Assembly (NCBI GenBank): GCA_946481735.1
Contig: CAMLOU010000040.1
Location: 1-27,212, forward strand
Reading direction: 5' to 3'
DNA from: an uncultured Cellvibrio sp.
GTDB lineage: Bacteria > Pseudomonadota > Gammaproteobacteria > Pseudomonadales > Cellvibrionaceae
DNA: 27,212 nucleotides
This document shows positions 10,126 to 18,518 of this stretch, one piece after another. Position 1 is the first letter of the stretch. Each line of letters opens with the position of its first letter. The position numbers and the translations under genes are program-made. The notes beneath the pieces were generated by a model. It was given only the letters and a program-made list of their open reading frames with translations, ran no database searches and was not told the DNA's origin.

Positions 10126-10953
10126 ATGAATAGAATCGCACAACTTGTTTCTGTATTCGCGCTGGGTTTGACTGTCTCCATGATGGCCCACGGCCACCGC
10201 GCCTGGATTAAACCGTCGGCTACCGTACTGTCCGGTGAGGATGCCTGGGTGACCTTTGATGCAGCGGTATCCAATGATATTTTCCATGTGAATCATGTTC
10301 CCCTGGATTACCAGCGGTTAACGGCTATCGGGCCAGACGGCAAGAGCGTGGAATTGCACAATGCTGCTACAGGAAAATACCGTAGCACATTTGATGTGAA
10401 CCTTTCCCAGAGCGGCACTTACAAAGTGTTTTATGCGAGCAGCGGATTGAATGCCCGCTGGGAAACGGAGGGCGGTGAGCGCCGTTTCTGGCCACCGCGT
10501 GGTGTGGCACCGACGCAGGAAGGCTTCGAAAAAGAAGTACCAAAAAAAGCTAAAAATTTGCAGATTTCCCAATCGTCCCACCGTATCGAAACCTTCGTTA
10601 CGGCCGGTTCTCCCAGTGACACCGTATTAAAACCGACCAAGGTGGGATTGGAGATGGTACCGGTCACACATCCCAACGATTTGTTTGCCGGTGAGACCGC
10701 CGACTTTATTTTCCTGATGGATGGTAAGCCGGCAGTCGGTGCCAAGGTAACCGCTATTCCCGGCGGTATGCGTTACCGCAATGAGCAGGCAGCGATTGAA
10801 GTGGTCACCGATAAGAAAGGTAAAGCCAGCATCACCTGGCCGGACGCTGGCATGTATTGGTTAAACGCGGAATACAGCGATGACAAAGGCAAAAAACCGG
10901 CGAAGCAACGGCGCGGTGCTTACGTGGCAACCCTGGAGGTGTTGCCCGAATAG
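10126..10953 (+). CDS. Exported DUF4198 protein
   Basis: A periplasmic protein of 275 residues. The signal peptide (MNRIAQLVSVFALGLTVSMM then AHGHRAW) leaves a mature N-terminus starting near the HGHRAWIKPS block, which is the hallmark opening of DUF4198 proteins. Beta-sandwich-like repeats follow, including a Big/transthyretin-like segment at about 185-245 (DLFAGETADFIFLMDGKPAVGAKV in two blocks). Relatives of this family occur with metal uptake systems, and the histidines at the mature N-terminus could bind metal; this is an inference. ATG 10126 is chosen because AAGGAA precedes it; an in-frame ATG at 10096 lacks a ribosome binding site and would displace the signal peptide. A complex repeat segment with a terminator follows. 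Confidence 0.85.
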   Translation: MNRIAQLVSVFALGLTVSMMAHGHRAWIKPSATVLSGEDAWVTFDAAVSNDIFHVNHVPLDYQRLTAIGPDGKSVELHNAATGKYRSTFDVNLSQSGTYKVFYASSGLNARWETEGGERRFWPPRGVAPTQEGFEKEVPKKAKNLQISQSSHRIETFVTAGSPSDTVLKPTKVGLEMVPVTHPNDLFAGETADFIFLMDGKPAVGAKVTAIPGGMRYRNEQAAIEVVTDKKGKASITWPDAGMYWLNAEYSDDKGKKPAKQRRGAYVATLEVLPE

Positions 10954-10960
10954 CGTGTGA

Positions 10961-10974
10961 ATTGTTAAAACAAT
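10961..10974. repeat. Palindrome ATTGTT-AA-AACAAT
   Basis: A perfect 6-bp inverted repeat with a two-base centre, starting 8 bases after the DUF4198 stop. The 13-mer AATTGTTAAAACA (10960-10972) recurs as AATTGTTTTTACA at 10999-11011, differing at three A/T positions. The pair could be operator half-sites or part of the repeat element that begins at 10977. Confidence 0.5.
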
Positions 10975-10976
10975 GT

Positions 10977-11073
10977 GCAAACCGTTTCCTCGGTAAGCAA
11001 TTGTTTTTACACTGGCCTCGGCCATCGCAAACCCCGCCGCTATGGCGGGGTTTTTATTAGGGAAACGGTTTGC
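10977..11073. repeat. 97-bp element with 13-bp terminal inverted repeats enclosing two hairpins
   Basis: GCAAACCGTTTCC (10977-10989) and its exact complement GGAAACGGTTTGC (11061-11073) bracket the segment. Inside are a 12-base palindrome TGGCC-TC-GGCCA (11013-11024) and the 10-bp terminator hairpin (11029-11053). As RNA this could fold into a long closing stem with two internal hairpins. As DNA it resembles a very small element with terminal inverted repeats. It sits between the DUF4198 stop and the reductase start, so it may tune read-through within the operon. Confidence 0.6.
11029..11055 (+). terminator. Intrinsic terminator between DUF4198 and reductase genes
   Basis: AAACCCCGCC (11029-11038) and GGCGGGGTTT (11044-11053) form a perfect 10-bp stem with a five-base loop, ending in five Ts on the plus strand. 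It lies 75 bases after the DUF4198 stop. By symmetry it could also act on the minus strand. Since the next gene has the same orientation, it may separate two transcripts or act as a partial attenuator. Confidence 0.85.
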
Positions 11074-11119
11074 CGGTGATAAGCTCTGGCATAAACCCGG
11101 CACAAAAAAGGTAAGTGGT

Positions 11120-12631
11120 GTGCGTTATCTTGCAGCAATTACAGTCATATTGATTTATGCCGCTTTCTGCTTGATCTGCTGGATAAAGTACCGGCAACGC
11201 GAGCGTATAGCAGATAAGCATATCGAGCTGGTGCAAGACACGGTACTGATCGCTTACGCCAGTCAAACCGGTAACGCGGAGCACCTTGCGCAGAAAAGTG
11301 CACAACAACTGCAACAGGCCGGATTGTCATGCAGGCTGCTGTCGTTGCACAAAGTGGATGAAGCCCTACTGGCACAAACGTATCGAGCCTTGTTTGTGGT
11401 CAGCACCTATGGCGAGGGCGAACCGCCAGACACCGGTACTGCATTCGTGCGCCGCTATTTATCAAAACAGGATGGAGCACTGGCGCATTTGCAATTTGGC
11501 ATTTTGGCGCTGGGTGATCGCGACTACCGCCATTTTTGCGGCTTTGGTCATACACTGAATCATGGCTTACATCATCGCGGCGCCACCTTGTTATTTGATG
11601 TCGTGGAAGTGGATAAACACGATGAAAGTGCATTGCGCCATTGGCAATATTATCTCGGGCAACTCAGCGGGCAGACACACTTCCCCGACTGGAGCCAGCC
11701 GGGGTACGAAGCCTGGCGCTTGCACGCGCGCGCCTGTTTGAATCCCGACAGCCCCAAGCATCCCGCCTTTCACATACAACTGCAACCCGCCCAAGGAATT
11801 ATTGCGCAGGATACATGGCAGGCTGGCGATATTGCCGAGATCGGTCCCTGCAATCCACCCACACGGGTAAGACAATTCCTGCGCGAACTCACCCTCGACG
11901 GTCACGTTCAGGTAGCTGATACCGGCATGTCACTTGAGCAGATGCTGATGCGCCGCCGTTTGCCTGAACAATTATCCGAGCATTATCGTTCGTTATCCAT
12001 CGACGCCTTGCTTGATCAATTGCCGGAGTTACCGCACCGGGAATATTCCATTGCGTCATTGCCGGAAGACGGCACGCTCGATTTAATCGTGCGTCAGGTG
12101 CAGTTGCCCGAACAAACACTAGGTCTCGGTTCCGGCTGGTTAACGGCTTATGCCCAACCCGGCGATGATATTGCGTTACGGGTACGGGTAAACCAAGGCT
12201 TTCATGCACCCGCCGATGATCGTCCAATAATTCTGGTGGGAAATGGCACAGGCCTGGCGGGTTTACGCGCGCACCTGCGAGCGCGTGTTCGCGCCGGTCA
12301 TCGACGCAACTGGTTGCTTTTTGGTGAGCGAACGCTGGCCAATGATTTTTTCTTTGCCGATGAAATTCTTGCCTGGAAAAAGCAGGGCTTTCTTGCGCAC
12401 CTTGATCTGGCGTTTTCCCGCGACCAGGACACACCGCGTTACGTGCAACATCTGCTATTGGAAAAACCTGAGATGATCCGGCAATGGATTGAAGAAGGTG
12501 CAGCTATTTATGTGTGCGGTAGCCTGGCAGGTATGGCGCAAGGCGTGGATGAAGCTTTGAGGGAAATCCTGGGGGAAGAGTTGCTTGAAGCCTTGGCTGA
12601 TGACGAACGATATTGCCGCGACGTTTATTAA
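11120..12631 (+). CDS. Membrane-anchored flavodoxin/FNR reductase (CysJ-like), PiuB C-terminal equivalent
   Basis: A diflavin reductase of 503 residues that would move electrons from NADPH via FAD and FMN. An N-terminal membrane anchor spans residues 4-22. The flavodoxin domain (about 42-180) carries the FMN phosphate loop SQTGN (48-52) and STYGEGEPPDTG. The FAD/NADPH half has the REYSIAS motif near residue 306, GSGWLT, VGNGTGLAG, a YVCGS motif, and the C-terminal RDVY typical of CysJ/P450-reductase relatives. The longest frame begins at ATG 11042, but that codon lies inside the terminator hairpin. GTG 11120, with AAAAAGGT just upstream and the anchor immediately after, is the likelier start. 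It probably reduces the PepSY-TM protein encoded at 8902. macA follows after 35 bases. Confidence 0.87.
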   Translation: MRYLAAITVILIYAAFCLICWIKYRQRERIADKHIELVQDTVLIAYASQTGNAEHLAQKSAQQLQQAGLSCRLLSLHKVDEALLAQTYRALFVVSTYGEGEPPDTGTAFVRRYLSKQDGALAHLQFGILALGDRDYRHFCGFGHTLNHGLHHRGATLLFDVVEVDKHDESALRHWQYYLGQLSGQTHFPDWSQPGYEAWRLHARACLNPDSPKHPAFHIQLQPAQGIIAQDTWQAGDIAEIGPCNPPTRVRQFLRELTLDGHVQVADTGMSLEQMLMRRRLPEQLSEHYRSLSIDALLDQLPELPHREYSIASLPEDGTLDLIVRQVQLPEQTLGLGSGWLTAYAQPGDDIALRVRVNQGFHAPADDRPIILVGNGTGLAGLRAHLRARVRAGHRRNWLLFGERTLANDFFFADEILAWKKQGFLAHLDLAFSRDQDTPRYVQHLLLEKPEMIRQWIEEGAAIYVCGSLAGMAQGVDEALREILGEELLEALADDERYCRDVY

Positions 12632-12666
12632 ATACATCGTAATGTTTAACCGAATGGATAGAGTGT

Positions 12667-13950
12667 ATGCCCGCTTTGTTTAAAGGTTTCCTTAAAAAGC
12701 TTCAACACCTGCGCCAACGAAAGTGGTTGATGGTAAGTATTTTCATTGTAGTCGGATTGCTTATCGGGTGGTTGCTGCGCGATACCGAGGAAAATGTTGT
12801 GCATGCAACCGCAGTTGTGCAGCGCGGTAATATTGAAAACCTGGTCACCGCCACGGGTACCTTGCAGCCGCGCGATTATGTTGATGTAGGTGCGCAGGTC
12901 TCCGGCCAATTGAAGGTGTTGCATGTCGAAGTCGGCAGCGAGGTCAAGCAGGGCGATTTATTGGCGGAGATTGATGCAACGGTTTATCTCGCCAAGGTAG
13001 ATGCAACCCGCGCACAATTGCGCAATCAACGCGCGCAACTGCTGGATCGTGAAGCGCAATTAAAGCTTGCGCAAGTGAACTATACGCGACAACAGAATCT
13101 GCAAAAAGAAGATGCCACCACCCAGGAAGCCCTGCAAAGTGCAGAAGCCTCGCTGCAATCGGCCAAGGCGCAAATTGAAGCACTGCAAGCGCAGATCGAA
13201 CAGATCGAATCCAGCCTGCGCGCCGAGGAGGCCAATCTGGAATTCGCAAGCATCTATGCACCCATGGATGGCACGGTCGTATCAATTACCTCACGGCAAG
13301 GGCAAACACTGAACACTAATCAAATGGCACCGACTTTATTGCGTATCGCCGACTTGTCCACCATGACCGTGCAGGCACAGGTATCGGAAGCGGACATCAG
13401 TAAGCTGCAAAATAATATGAAAGTGTATTTCACCACGCTCGGTGGCGAAGGGCGGCGTTGGTACAGCCAGTTGGGTCGCATCGAGCCGACGCCAACGGTG
13501 CTCAACAATGTGGTGTTATACAACGCCTTATTTGATGTACCCAACCCCAACGGTTTGCTGATGACCCAGATGACCACGCAGGTTTTTTTTGTTGCGGCGG
13601 AAGCGCGCGACGTGTTGCTGGTGCCCATGTCTGCCCTGAATTTTTCTGCACCGCGTTTGCCACTGGCGGTGCGTGAAGGTAAACCGGCGGGTGAGCGCGC
13701 AGCAGAGCGACCCAACCGTCCAGCAAGACGCTCAGCCCAGGCGTCTGGCCCGCGCACTGCCACGGTTAAGGTAATCAATGCCAAAGGAATCATTGAAGAT
13801 CGTGATGTGCAGGTCGGTGTGACCAACCGTGTTCAGGCAGAAATTATGGCGGGCCTTGAAGAGGGTGAGCATGTCATTACGGGCACGCAACAAACCGCAA
13901 AGGCACCCGCCGACAATGCCCGCCCCTGGGGACCGAGGATGATGCGCTGA
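12667..13950 (+). CDS. macA: MacA-type periplasmic adaptor protein
   Basis: The adaptor (membrane fusion protein) links an inner-membrane MacB-type ABC transporter to an outer-membrane channel. The 427-residue protein has a transmembrane anchor at about 21-37 and a lipoyl/barrel-sandwich half-motif ([20 protein letters not shown], about 74-93). A long coiled-coil hairpin spans about 110-190, the second lipoyl half contains [11 protein letters not shown], and beta-barrel and membrane-proximal domains follow. Unusual is a basic, Pro/Arg/Ala-rich linker at about 336-366. The start ATG has only a weak purine stretch upstream. The stop overlaps the macB start by one base, so the two are translationally coupled. 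PvdR of the pyoverdine-recycling pump belongs to the same family. Confidence 0.93.
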   Translation: MPALFKGFLKKLQHLRQRKWLMVSIFIVVGLLIGWLLRDTEENVVHATAVVQRGNIENLVTATGTLQPRDYVDVGAQVSGQLKVLHVEVGSEVKQGDLLAEIDATVYLAKVDATRAQLRNQRAQLLDREAQLKLAQVNYTRQQNLQKEDATTQEALQSAEASLQSAKAQIEALQAQIEQIESSLRAEEANLEFASIYAPMDGTVVSITSRQGQTLNTNQMAPTLLRIADLSTMTVQAQVSEADISKLQNNMKVYFTTLGGEGRRWYSQLGRIEPTPTVLNNVVLYNALFDVPNPNGLLMTQMTTQVFFVAAEARDVLLVPMSALNFSAPRLPLAVREGKPAGERAAERPNRPARRSAQASGPRTATVKVINAKGIIEDRDVQVGVTNRVQAEIMAGLEEGEHVITGTQQTAKAPADNARPWGPRMMR

Positions 13951-15902
13951 TGATCACGCCTGCCAATGATGTGCCGCTGATTGAATTGCGCGGCGTGACC
14001 AAAACCTTTCGCAACGGCGAAATTGCCACGCAGGTATTGCACGGCATTGATCTTAAAATTTTTCCCGGTGAGTTTGTTGCCATCATGGGCGCGTCGGGCT
14101 CAGGTAAATCCACGCTGATGAATATTCTCGGTTGTCTGGATCGTCCCAGCAGTGGTGCGTATTTTTTTGATGGTCAGGATGTGTCCCTGTTTGAGCGGGA
14201 TGACCTGGCGCGTTTGCGCCGGGAAGCTTTTGGTTTTGTCTTTCAAAGTTACAACCTGCTGCCCGGTGTCAGCGCGTGTGAAAACGTCGAACTGCCAGCG
14301 AGTTATTCCGGCTTGCCGCCACAGGCACGTCGTCATCGTGCAGCGGACTTGCTGACCTCTTTAGGTTTGGGTGAACGCCTGCACCATCGCCCCAATCAAT
14401 TGTCCGGCGGGCAACAGCAACGGGTGTCTATTGCACGGGCATTGATGAATGGTGGGCAAATCATATTGGCGGATGAGCCCACGGGCGCTCTCGACAGTCA
14501 CAGCGGCAGTGATGTGATTGCCCTGTTGGAAACCTTGTCCGCCCAGGGGCATACCATTATTTTGATTACCCATGACGCCAGCGTTGCGGCACACGCGCAT
14601 CGTCTGATTGAGATTCGTGATGGTGTGATTATTAGTGATCCTGGCCCGGCGGTGCGAACAAAAAATGCTGCCGGTGCTGCGACAGAAAAATTACACGGCG
14701 AGCCCAGTTTGAGCAGCGAATTATTATCTGCCGGTAAGACGGCGTTGCGTTCTTTGTTTGGCAATATCTTCCGCACGATCCTCACCTTGCTTGGCATTGT
14801 GATCGGCGTAGCCTCGGTTATTACCATGCTCGCTATCGGCGACGGCGCCAAACAGGCAGTGGTAGATCGTATCAGTGCCATGGGCAGTAATTTATTGCTG
14901 GTGCGACCCGGCGGCCCAAATGAGCGCGGAGGGCGATGGAGCACGTCTTCCCTTGTGCCGGCCGATGTCGATGCCTTGAATAACTTGCCGAATATTTTGG
15001 CTGCGGTGCCCGAACTGACTGGCGGATATACCTTGCGCTACGAAACAGAAGATCACAGCGCAGAAATCAATGCGACCTCGCATTTATTTCCCGTTGCACG
15101 CAACTGGACCCTGGCCAGTGGCACTTTTTTTACAGAAGAGGATGAAAAAAGCTACGCAACGGTTGCCGTTATCGGTAAATCCGTCGCAGAAAAATTATTT
15201 GGCCAGGCTGATCCGCTGGGCCATTACATTATCATCAACAATATTTTGTTTCAGGTGATCGGCGTGATGGCAGAGCAGGGCGCTTCGCCGCGCGGTGACG
15301 ATCAGGACAATGTGGTTTTTGTCCCTTACACCACCGGCAGCCTGCGCATCTTCGGCCAAACTTTTTTGCGCAACGTCACTATCGCCGTCGCCGATACACA
15401 ACAGATGTCTGAGGTTCAGGCAGCCGCACATGCGCTCTTGCTGGCACGGCACGGTACGGAAGATTTCCAGATTTTTAATATGGCATCGCTGATCGACACG
15501 GTTTCTGAAACTCAAAACACCATGACTATTTTGCTGGCTTCCATCGCGGCGATCTCTTTGCTGGTGGGGGGAATCGGCGTGATGAATATCATGCTGGTCA
15601 GCGTCACGGAGCGCACGCGGGAGATCGGTATTCGCATGGCCACCGGCGCGCGCACGCGTCATATCCTGCAACAGTTTTTGATTGAGGCTTTAGTCGTGTC
15701 GGCGATAGGTGGTGTGATTGGTGTGGTGTTGGGTTTAGGGAGCGCCGCATTAATTAATTATTTAGGTACACCGATTTCCTACTCTTTGGCGCCGGTGATT
15801 CTGGCGTTCGGTTGCGCCTTTGCGACCGGCTTGATCTTTGGTTACCTGCCGGCGCGCAAGGCGGCCCGCCTTGACCCTGTTACTGCCTTGGCGACGGAGT
15901 AA
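13950..15902 (+). CDS. macB: MacB-type ABC transporter, fused ATPase and permease
   Basis: The inner-membrane motor of a tripartite exporter, 650 residues, the normal MacB length. The N-terminal ATPase has Walker [10 protein letters not shown] (47-55), signature LSGGQ (151-155) and Walker B IILADEP (171-177), with the H-loop histidine in LITHD. Transmembrane helix 1 lies at about 275-297. A large periplasmic domain spans about 300-520, and helices at about 524-548, 578-602 and 612-636 form the FtsX-like permease core. MacB pumps use ATP to drive periplasmic substrates through a TolC-type duct. Known substrates in the family include macrolides, enterotoxin and pyoverdine (PvdT). The context suggests a siderophore or a related toxic ligand here, as an inference. 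The tolC-like gene follows five bases after the stop. Confidence 0.94.
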   Translation: MITPANDVPLIELRGVTKTFRNGEIATQVLHGIDLKIFPGEFVAIMGASGSGKSTLMNILGCLDRPSSGAYFFDGQDVSLFERDDLARLRREAFGFVFQSYNLLPGVSACENVELPASYSGLPPQARRHRAADLLTSLGLGERLHHRPNQLSGGQQQRVSIARALMNGGQIILADEPTGALDSHSGSDVIALLETLSAQGHTIILITHDASVAAHAHRLIEIRDGVIISDPGPAVRTKNAAGAATEKLHGEPSLSSELLSAGKTALRSLFGNIFRTILTLLGIVIGVASVITMLAIGDGAKQAVVDRISAMGSNLLLVRPGGPNERGGRWSTSSLVPADVDALNNLPNILAAVPELTGGYTLRYETEDHSAEINATSHLFPVARNWTLASGTFFTEEDEKSYATVAVIGKSVAEKLFGQADPLGHYIIINNILFQVIGVMAEQGASPRGDDQDNVVFVPYTTGSLRIFGQTFLRNVTIAVADTQQMSEVQAAAHALLLARHGTEDFQIFNMASLIDTVSETQNTMTILLASIAAISLLVGGIGVMNIMLVSVTERTREIGIRMATGARTRHILQQFLIEALVVSAIGGVIGVVLGLGSAALINYLGTPISYSLAPVILAFGCAFATGLIFGYLPARKAARLDPVTALATE

Positions 15903-15907
15903 TAACG

Positions 15908-17317
15908 ATGTCTGCGCAACAAACACTATTTTCGCAATTTTATCGAGTACTCTTGTGGTGGCCGATACTGATCAGCTTGACGGCGTGCCATTCCATCAGC
16001 CATCACGACCAACCGGATATTGCCTTCACCGAAAACTGGCAGACTGCAAACCTCACTCATCAACAAACAGAAATTAATCGCGAATGGTGGGCCAGTTTCC
16101 AGTCGCCGCAATTGAATCAATTGATTGAAGAGGCCTTGCAGCAAAGCCCGGATTTGCGTATCGCTGCTGAACGGGTGCGCCAGGCGGAATTGCAGATGAA
16201 TGCTGTCGGCGCGTCATTGTTTCCTGCGCTGAGCGTGAACGCCAGCAGCGGTTCAACGCGCAGTCGCGACAGTGAGGCGGACTGGCAAACCGGAGAGTCG
16301 AGCCGCATATCACTCGGTGCCAGTTATGAAATCGATTTATGGGGCCGTGTTTCCGCCAATATCGCTGCGGCGGAAGCATCATTTAAAGCCAGTGAATTTG
16401 ATTATGAATCCGCACGTTTGAGTTTAACCGGTGCGGTGGCCAGTGGCTGGTTTCAATGGCTGGCCTTGCAGGCGCGCATTGAAACCACGCGCGAAAACAT
16501 TCGTATCGCGCAACGGGTTTACGACATTGTGGATGTGCGTTATCGCAATGGTGCGGCAACCGCGGCGGACCTGGCCCGCCAGCGCACCAATCTGTTGAGT
16601 CAATCAGCCGCTTTGCCGCCTTTGGAATTGCAGGGTCGGCAAACGCGTGCTGCCTTGGCGGTACTGATTGGTCGTGTGCCGCAAAATTTTGTGTTAACAG
16701 ACGAGGCGATCATGGACATCGCGTTACCGGATATTAACGCTGGCGTACCGGCAGATATCATTACCCGCCGCCCGGATCTGGCCAGTGCGGAAGCACAACT
16801 GCAGGCAGCCGATGCGGATGTTGCCGCCGCGCGCGCCGCACTCCTGCCCGCCGTGCAATTAAGTGCATCCGCCGGTAAAGCAACTGCAGCTTTATTTTCA
16901 TTAGGTAGTGCGAGCGATTCGGTGGGCTGGAGCTTATCCCTTGCGCAGACCTTGTTCGACGGTGGTCGCCTGCATAATCAGGTCAAACTCAGCGAGTCGC
17001 AACGCATCAGCTTGGTTGAACAATATCGCAAAACTATTTACACCGCTTTGCAGGAAGTGGACGATGCGCTTGATCGCACCGCCGTGAATGCAGAGCAGGA
17101 ACAGCGCCAGACGGAAATCGTTACCCAGGCACAACGCACGTTGCGCCTGACGGAAGTGCGTTATCGCGAAGGCAGCGATGACCTTCTGGCTTTGCTTGAT
17201 GCGCAGCGCAGTTTGTTTCAGGCGCAGGATCAATTGGCCCAGCAACGCCAGGCGCGGTTAACGGCTGCGGTGGATTTGTATAAAGCCTTGGGCGGTGGTT
17301 GGCGATTGGATAATTAA
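15908..17317 (+). CDS. NodT-family outer-membrane efflux lipoprotein (TolC-like)
   Basis: The outer-membrane duct of the tripartite system, 469 residues. The signal peptide ends in the lipobox LTAC with lipidated C27. Two outer-membrane efflux protein repeats follow (about 60-255 and 275-465), containing NodT-type blocks such as LWGRVSANIAAAEAS, RRPDLASAEAQLQAADADV and the repeat EVRYREGSDDLLALLDAQ. CGGAGT precedes the ATG, and the gene starts five bases after macB, so macA, macB and this gene form one unit. OpmQ, the channel of the pyoverdine-recycling pump PvdRT-OpmQ, belongs to the same lipoprotein family. A convergent minus-strand gene ends 27 bases after its stop. Confidence 0.93.
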   Translation: MSAQQTLFSQFYRVLLWWPILISLTACHSISHHDQPDIAFTENWQTANLTHQQTEINREWWASFQSPQLNQLIEEALQQSPDLRIAAERVRQAELQMNAVGASLFPALSVNASSGSTRSRDSEADWQTGESSRISLGASYEIDLWGRVSANIAAAEASFKASEFDYESARLSLTGAVASGWFQWLALQARIETTRENIRIAQRVYDIVDVRYRNGAATAADLARQRTNLLSQSAALPPLELQGRQTRAALAVLIGRVPQNFVLTDEAIMDIALPDINAGVPADIITRRPDLASAEAQLQAADADVAAARAALLPAVQLSASAGKATAALFSLGSASDSVGWSLSLAQTLFDGGRLHNQVKLSESQRISLVEQYRKTIYTALQEVDDALDRTAVNAEQEQRQTEIVTQAQRTLRLTEVRYREGSDDLLALLDAQRSLFQAQDQLAQQRQARLTAAVDLYKALGGGWRLDN

Positions 17318-17344
17318 TTCCGCTCGCCAAGCCGCGACCAAGGT

Positions 17345-18202
17345 TTATGGCGTTGGCTGACTATCTTCCGGGGGCAGTTTTTCCCACTCCTTAATAAGAT
17401 CTTCCATCTGTTCAAACTGCCCGGTTTCCTGTTCCATTTTTTCTGAAATTGCATCGCGTGTATCGTCAATATCCTGTAGCGGTTCAGTGACCGATTCAGG
17501 TAACTGCTGCTCAAGGGTTTCCCGCGCCGGTGCGGTCGTATCCTCGATAACCTTATCGCTGGATTGCTGGATATGTTCCTCCACCGCATTGCCGACGGAT
17601 TCGCCGGTTAATCCGCTTTCAATCACCTGTTCCAATAACGGCTGGTCGCCTTCCAGTCCCAGCGTCTCGCCCACCATTTCAGTGGTCTTATCAACCACGG
17701 CGTCCTGCAGTGCTTTTTGCGTGGCCTCGGCACCGTCAATCACGGCCTGTAATTCTGTCGGCCAGCTAGGCATGATCGCCATCTTGGCATTTTCCACCTG
17801 CTCGGCGATCACTGTCGGCGCGCCGCCGGTCACCAGCATCACCGCCATCTGGTTGGTATCAGCGTTCCACACAAAGCCGGCTTTTTCGGCAGTCTGTTTG
17901 GCAATACCGGGCAGCGGGGTGTAACGGGAAACCACATAAAACAGCGCGCCCTCTTGCTGGATTTCATTGGCCGTACGCAAGAGTTTCATGGTGGTGTCGT
18001 AATGGGGGCCGAGTAATTTCACCATGCGATTCTTGATCATCGGTTGCTCAAACAGGTTGACCTCATTGGGATCAAAACCCACCAGGGGTTTGAGCATGGC
18101 CCACATTAATTTGCTTTGGGCATTGCCCAATACCAACGAGGTGACACAGGCAGACAACACGAAACTGAGCACAGCAACGAGCGCGATTTTGGTAATACGC
18201 AT
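17345..18202 (-). CDS. Lipoprotein of unknown function with helical acidic tail
   Basis: I do not recognise this family. The 285-residue product has a lipoprotein signal peptide (MRITKIALVAVLSFVLSAC, lipidated C19). The middle part, about 25-155, looks globular and mixed alpha/beta, with YDTTMKLLRTANEIQQEGALF and LVTGGAPTVIAEQVENAK-like segments. The remaining 130 residues are strongly acidic and glutamine/glutamate-rich, and appear helical, probably a coiled-coil or extended stalk (EQQLPESVTEPLQ, EKMEQETGQFEQMEDL). It is convergent with the NodT gene and divergent from etfB. A role at the envelope is all that the sequence supports. Confidence 0.75.
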   Translation of the reverse strand: MRITKIALVAVLSFVLSACVTSLVLGNAQSKLMWAMLKPLVGFDPNEVNLFEQPMIKNRMVKLLGPHYDTTMKLLRTANEIQQEGALFYVVSRYTPLPGIAKQTAEKAGFVWNADTNQMAVMLVTGGAPTVIAEQVENAKMAIMPSWPTELQAVIDGAEATQKALQDAVVDKTTEMVGETLGLEGDQPLLEQVIESGLTGESVGNAVEEHIQQSSDKVIEDTTAPARETLEQQLPESVTEPLQDIDDTRDAISEKMEQETGQFEQMEDLIKEWEKLPPEDSQPTP

Positions 18203-18518
18203 GATTGATCCGAATTGGGTTTCAGGGAGTAAAACAGGTAAGGCCGGGTAAGCGGGCGCGCCAGTGTGCTGTAGCAGTCTGGCCGACGCAATCCACCCCG
18301 TAACAAATTTTTGTCGAGGGCCGCTTGTCGCCCGTTATTGTTATTGCGTGCCGGGCGACTTCGTCAGTAAATACTGTGCGTCCCGATTGTTTTTTGGCGT
18401 CAAGGCATTTTATAGTCAGCAGCCAAAGCAGATGAACTGTGCTTTTTGGGGTTTGTGTGGCGATCCACAATAAAGTGCTCACGCTTTGAACAACATCACT
18501 CCCAAGGAAAGACGTTTT
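18203..18518. other. Divergent intergenic region between lipoprotein and etfB
   Basis: This 316-bp gap should hold both promoters. A possible etfB promoter is TTGTTT (18387-18392) and TATAGT (18411-18416) with an 18-bp spacer; the -10 is good and the -35 weak. A short palindrome TGTGG-CGAT-CCACA lies at about 18458-18471. I see no gene in it. Confidence 0.4.

Noticed and set aside
10977..11073. Full insertion sequence
   Set aside because: The 97-bp segment has terminal inverted repeats but no room for a transposase and no clear target-site duplication at its ends, so it is reported only as a repeat or structured element.
11889..12434. 181-codon minus-strand open frame
   Set aside because: It is antisense to the FAD/NADPH half of the reductase and is a codon-bias shadow.
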